Shown: piece by piece, positions 59,835-64,000 of the stretch
How positions within the stretch are numbered: position 1 is the first letter of the stretch
Layout of the letters: every line of letters starts with the position of its first letter
DNA from: Apostichopus japonicus
Lineage: Eukaryota; Echinodermata; Holothuroidea; Aspidochirotida; Stichopodidae
DNA length: 64,000 nt
Direction: 5' to 3'
Assembly (NCBI RefSeq): GCF_037975245.1
Contig: NC_092564.1
Span: forward strand, 19,480,484 to 19,544,483
Translations under genes and position numbers: made by a program
The notes under the pieces: generated by a model
Database searches by the model: none
Told to the model about the DNA's origin: nothing
What the model saw: only the letters and a program-made list of their open reading frames with translations

Positions 59835-60866
59835 ACATAATAGTTTTCTAAGCCCTTTTTTAGGATAACTCGAGTAATTTGAGTGTTTTCTTAATTGATG
59901 AACAAATTCTTAATTACATTGTCCGCCATGCCACAGTGAAATATACCCCATGGGAACGTGCACTTCCAAGAACAAAAGAACACTCTTCCTTCGCATATTT
60001 CCTTCACAAAGAAGAACATTCCCAATGGATGATGTGGGAGTGAACGTGTGGATAAGTGGGTGAAATGGAAACGATTGTACATTCTATGAATATTCATGAG
60101 GACACTTATCACACCCTATCACCATGGTTGGGCTTAATATTGTGAGGGTGTATCAGAAAGATACTGCATTTCCATGAACAAATGGATGCATACATTTTCC
60201 CGTCGCATTATATCTCATTGACAAACATGAAAATTTTCTATGGATATTTGCTAACGGCTGCGGAAAATTCATGGAGTGTATACAGTTTTATCAAGTCTTA
60301 TCCGAAAGCTTTGAGAAACTATGGCTTAAACCGTTGTAATATGTTTCTCCAGAGACAAGCCTTGAAATTTCAAGTACAGTACTCTTGACCGTGTTCTGAG
60401 CGTTCAAGTGGGACACAAGGTATACTGGTGCTCTCTCTCTCTATCGTGAATTCAAAAAGGGTTGTATAGGTTATGCATGAACGTTTGGTTGATACATATA
60501 TACATGTAAACATGAAATGCAGATTCAAGAAAGTAAATCTGGAAATCAGCAGCATTGAAAAATGGCGATGAAAAGAATCATTTTACCTATCGAAGTTTCC
60601 AACTTGAAGCTACGGCGTAAGAAATGTGAATATTTTTTTTCACTATAGCATGCACGGAGTTACAGATAACCTAAGGTAAGATAAACCACGTGGCATCACC
60701 GAGTGACACCGAGTTGTTGGAAGGCCAGTATTTCGAGCCCATGTTGTACTGGTATGTTTGAAACTGAGGATGTGTAATTCGTACAGTGTGGATCGCTTCT
60801 CGACTAAGATCATGGTACGTTACCATGTCACAGTGGTATACTTACTTGACGTAACACTGTTGTGAC

Positions 60867-61339
60867 CAAGGGCGTAGGAACCGGTGAAAAATATGGGGGC
60901 GGAAGTATCATTCCGCCCCCCCCCCCGCTTCGCAAGTCATAAAACCCCTTTTTCATTTCTCAAAAAAATCTAATATAACACTCAAAACTTAAAATAATCT
61001 GTCATGATTTTTTCCAAACTTATTCTCAACATGGTGATGACTTGTTTGTGCGATTGTGGATAATCATCAGTAAAGAACCAATTGCCCTTGGTGCTCAGAA
61101 CATTTTGGCAGAAAAAAAATCTCATTTGGAGCACCAAATTGCATCTAAGGCCAGGTGAAAATGCAAAATTATTTACAAAATGGAGTATATTGCATCAAAT
61201 TGCTTCTGAGGCCACCTGGAAATGCAAAATATTTTCAAAGGGGATGGGGACACCCCCTCTCCTGAGACCCCTCCCCCAGGCAGGCCGGCCATCAGTCTTC
61301 ACCCCCCCCCCCCATTAAAAGTACCTTCCTACGCCACTG
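60867..61339. mobile_element. hAT-like element C (perfect TSD GTTGTGAC)
   Basis: Ends CAAGGGCGTAGG and CCTACGCCACTG are inverted repeats with two mismatches, flanked by GTTGTGAC at 60859-60866 and 61340-61347. It contains an internal duplication (GCATCTAAGGCCA / GCTTCTGAGGCCA). It lacks the shared core. Confidence 0.86.
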
Positions 61340-61540
61340 GTTGTGACCATGCGGTAACAGTCTCGATGTAAGGGGACTGCGGCGGTGGATCAAGGTTGTT
61401 TGGTTTTTCGCGGCCAGGCTCAATCTTTGCTGACTTTTCTTGACACGTATATCTTTCCCCCATTCGAAGGTTCGTGATATTACGTAATTTGTGAAAATCA
61501 TGAAAATCGTGAAAATCATTTGTGAAAATCATGATCATTT

Positions 61541-61543
<3 letters not shown>

Positions 61544-61634
<91 letters not shown>
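61544..61634. repeat. (TA)n microsatellite, 91 bp
   Basis: An uninterrupted TA run, preceded by GAAAATCAT/GAAAATCGT short repeats. Confidence 0.97.
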
Positions 61635-61637
<3 letters not shown>

Positions 61638-62313
61638 GCTTGTGCAGAAGTTTAGTTTTTTTTTAGATATCAGTGTCCGAGAAAAAAAGACAAACGTGAG
61701 TGTTGTTAATATTGTATTTTGTAGTGAGGGCTCCTCTGGAAAGCAGTGCTTCTGCACTGGGCAGGATTACCCTCATTAAAGATGACAATAATAAAAAAAA
61801 ATAATAATAAAAAAGTAATAATTCTCTATATCTATTCCATGAATGCAGTTTTCAAGAAAGATAATTTTTTTTAAATATGTTAAACCTCTGCATGTAATTC
61901 TCCTTGAATGCTAAATGTTGTTGATGGCATTGGCACCACAGTGCATGCATGCCTTACTTGTTCATTAAATGGTGTATAAATTCTAATTATTCAACCAAAA
62001 CGTTCTTTATGACTTCGTATGAACAGCATTATCTGGCACCCATTGGTGAGATATTACACAATTTGTCGTCAGAAAAATGTGTATAATGAATAACATTCAT
62101 TTTGTGCCTTAAAATCACCCTTTCAAGGACGGTAATCTTGATAAGTCGTAGACTGTTAAAAGCCACTTTCTATAAGTCCAAGTTGTATTTTTATACACAC
62201 CTGAGGTTCACAATAAAAAGTGACTGGCCCATGTTATCTAACACACACCAACTATCTTGAAAACCAGAATAGCTGTGCAAATACTATAGCACAGATTTGT
62301 GTTTGCCCTTGGA

Positions 62314-62584
62314 CAGGCCCGTTGCCAAGGGGGGGGGGGGGGGCGAAGGGGACGACCGCCCTCCCCCTTGAGCATATTTTTTTATGATATCGCTAATAAT
62401 TTCAAAATCGAAAATGCTTAGATGCAACTAACAAGGCCTGGGAAGTGCCATTTCCAGCGATCTGGGAGGCATTTTCGACCAAAATTTTCTTGTACGCTTC
62501 GCGCCAACTTATGGTGGCGCTACGCTTAGATACTTTGCCTACAAGCTTCGCCCCTCCCTTGCCAAATTCCTCGCTACGCGCCTG
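62314..62584 (+). mobile_element. hAT-like element E, free-standing copy (perfect TSD CCCTTGGA)
   Basis: Ends CAGGCCCGTTGCC and GCTACGCGCCTG, flanked by CCCTTGGA at 62306-62313 and 62585-62592. It is close to the E copies nested in D (271 bp) and has the full core with the GCGCCA/TGGCGC hairpin. Confidence 0.9.
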
Positions 62585-64000
62585 CCCTTGGACAATATGA
62601 TATCAAGACTAATTAAAAGTCTGTCATAGTCAAAGGAAACACAAACCCAATCATCATGTGTAGCTTCTATGTTAGGTATATGGTTGTGAAGAATAACTCC
62701 CCAAGTCGCTAAGAAAACTCAAGTTGCTCCGATTGGGAGATATCCTACTTTAAAAAATCGTGTCTTGGATCGAGCTGCTTCAGTTTGTAAATTTGTGATC
62801 TCAGAATGCCACTTGGATCTGAAACCTTTTACTCTCTCATTGTTTTCCTTTTCATAATGACGATTGACACTGTAACCCCTTATTATTTTCTACACGGGAA
62901 TCGGTTTCAATGACCACAGGGCAACCCTTCCTTTATAAAAGCTCCTACCTCAATCAGTCCCGGTAAGCTTTAGAACCCCGCCCCGCCACTGCACGTATAC
63001 AAAACGAACTTTGGGATCAAAACAATGCACGCTACTTTATCTGACATTACTCTGACTGGTCAGTGGCTTAACCTTTGTCTTCTATCATACAAACATTTCA
63101 TTGACCAAAGTGTGAACAGTTTTCGGTCCTCACCTCGTCACAAGAAAATTGTTGCCCAACAATATTATAACCGCGAGCCACAACTTCTTGTAACGCTGCA
63201 CAAGGATATGACCTTGCCATCGCCCAGACATATCGACCAATAATTACTTGTCTAGACATCAAGGTCGTTATCAGCTTGTTCAATGGTCAAAGTCAAGCAG
63301 CTCACCGTGATAAAATATCCCTAGGCACATTGACACTGAATATTACGGCGCTATGTGTATGTAGGTTACCACATAAAACTGTGCCTTCATTTCCTATCTT
63401 AATAGATGTCGCATCACATCATTTATACATCATCGCATTCGGTTGAAAAACTAATTATTACTATAATGCTAATTAGGCTACTACGTACTGTGGTCATTTG
63501 TAGTTTCCTATTTTTAATCGTACTGAGCATAAATGAGCTTGCGTAATTATGGACAATCAAACAAGACAAAACAAGTTTTTTTTTTTGAACGCAAAGACGC
63601 TCCTACATTTTATAAAAAAAACACATTTCTAAATTAGTTATTATGTGATGAAGATGAAGGTTTTCTCTTTTGTTGTTTTTGGCTGGAGTAATGCATGAAT
63701 TTACGACACTCGCACAGCTTATATTACTAATTTCCCACCTTATAAGTATATGTTAGGCTTGGATAACTTCAGTGACTGTTTGCAGACTTTTCGAACCGTC
63801 TGAGCCTAGATATATTGGTCATTGACGATAAACGAACTCTTTAGCCTGTGGTCACCTAGGTGGTCAATTACTAAGCAGGGATCGGTAATTGCAAACACCA
63901 CGGTAACATCGATAGTTGAATGTGCCATTGAGTTATCAAAGGGAAAAAAATGTGAATTAGAATGATATAAGAAAGAAATTTGTGGAACAGCGCCGTCTTA

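Larger units (their letters stand above)
59835..64000. other. Region downstream of the cholinesterase gene
   Basis: 3' UTR of unknown length, then AT-rich sequence with two hAT-like elements, a (TA)n run and a possible LINE/SINE tail near 61750-61815 (AGGATTACCCTCATTAAAG then AATAATAA repeats). No gene was recognised. Confidence 0.6.

Noticed and set aside
61329-61757. 142-residue frame with a Tyr-Ile run
   Set aside because: It is translation of the (TA)n microsatellite.
1-64000. tRNA, rRNA, CRISPR arrays, bacterial operons
   Set aside because: No cloverleaf with A/B boxes, rRNA segment or regularly spaced direct repeat with unique spacers was seen; the architecture is that of an animal nuclear genome.

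Overview
The window is animal nuclear DNA: AT-rich, with genes in short GT-AG exons separated by long introns and many non-autonomous DNA transposons. The gene content (a DCC/neogenin-type fibronectin receptor, SRP19 and a cholinesterase with a vertebrate-type T tail), together with the style of repeats, suggests a marine invertebrate deuterostome, plausibly an echinoderm such as a sea cucumber. That placement is inference. Three genes can be read exon by exon with consistent splice phases.

(1) Minus strand, 33571 down to 1327 and continuing past the left edge: a secreted or membrane protein made of a signal peptide followed by ten fibronectin type III (FN3) domains in the window. Domain 1 resembles FN3-3 of neogenin/DCC, domains 2-8 resemble FN3-4, domain 9 resembles FN3-5 and domain 10 resembles FN3-6. 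It therefore looks like a neogenin-family ectodomain that lacks the immunoglobulin domains and the first two FN3 domains and has FN3-4 multiplied into seven copies, each on its own phase 1-1 exon. The introns hold a 31-bp minisatellite (12.1-13.4 kb), a 360-bp tandem array (14.5-15.6 kb), a 57-bp minisatellite (21.3-21.7 kb), a 1.36-kb hAT-like element (5.0-6.4 kb) and a 1.1-kb foldback element (28.2-29.3 kb).

(2) Plus strand, 39039-42329: SRP19, the 19-kDa signal recognition particle subunit, complete in four exons (142 residues). It is a housekeeping gene arranged head to head with gene 1, about 5.5 kb apart.

(3) Plus strand, 45889-59834: a complete ten-exon cholinesterase-like carboxylesterase (601 residues) with signal peptide, oxyanion loop, full Ser-Glu-His triad and, on its own last exon, a tryptophan-rich amphiphilic tetramerisation (WAT/T) tail like that of vertebrate AChE-T. 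The choline-binding Trp84 loop of true acetylcholinesterase is shortened and the tryptophan is absent.

From 34 to 63 kb the introns and spacers are crowded with hAT-like miniature elements. Eight insertions carry perfect 8-bp target-site duplications and two more match at 7 of 8. Several families with different terminal repeats share one internal core of about 100 bp with a short conserved hairpin, and every copy of that core points the same way. The far right (59.8-64 kb) shows no gene.
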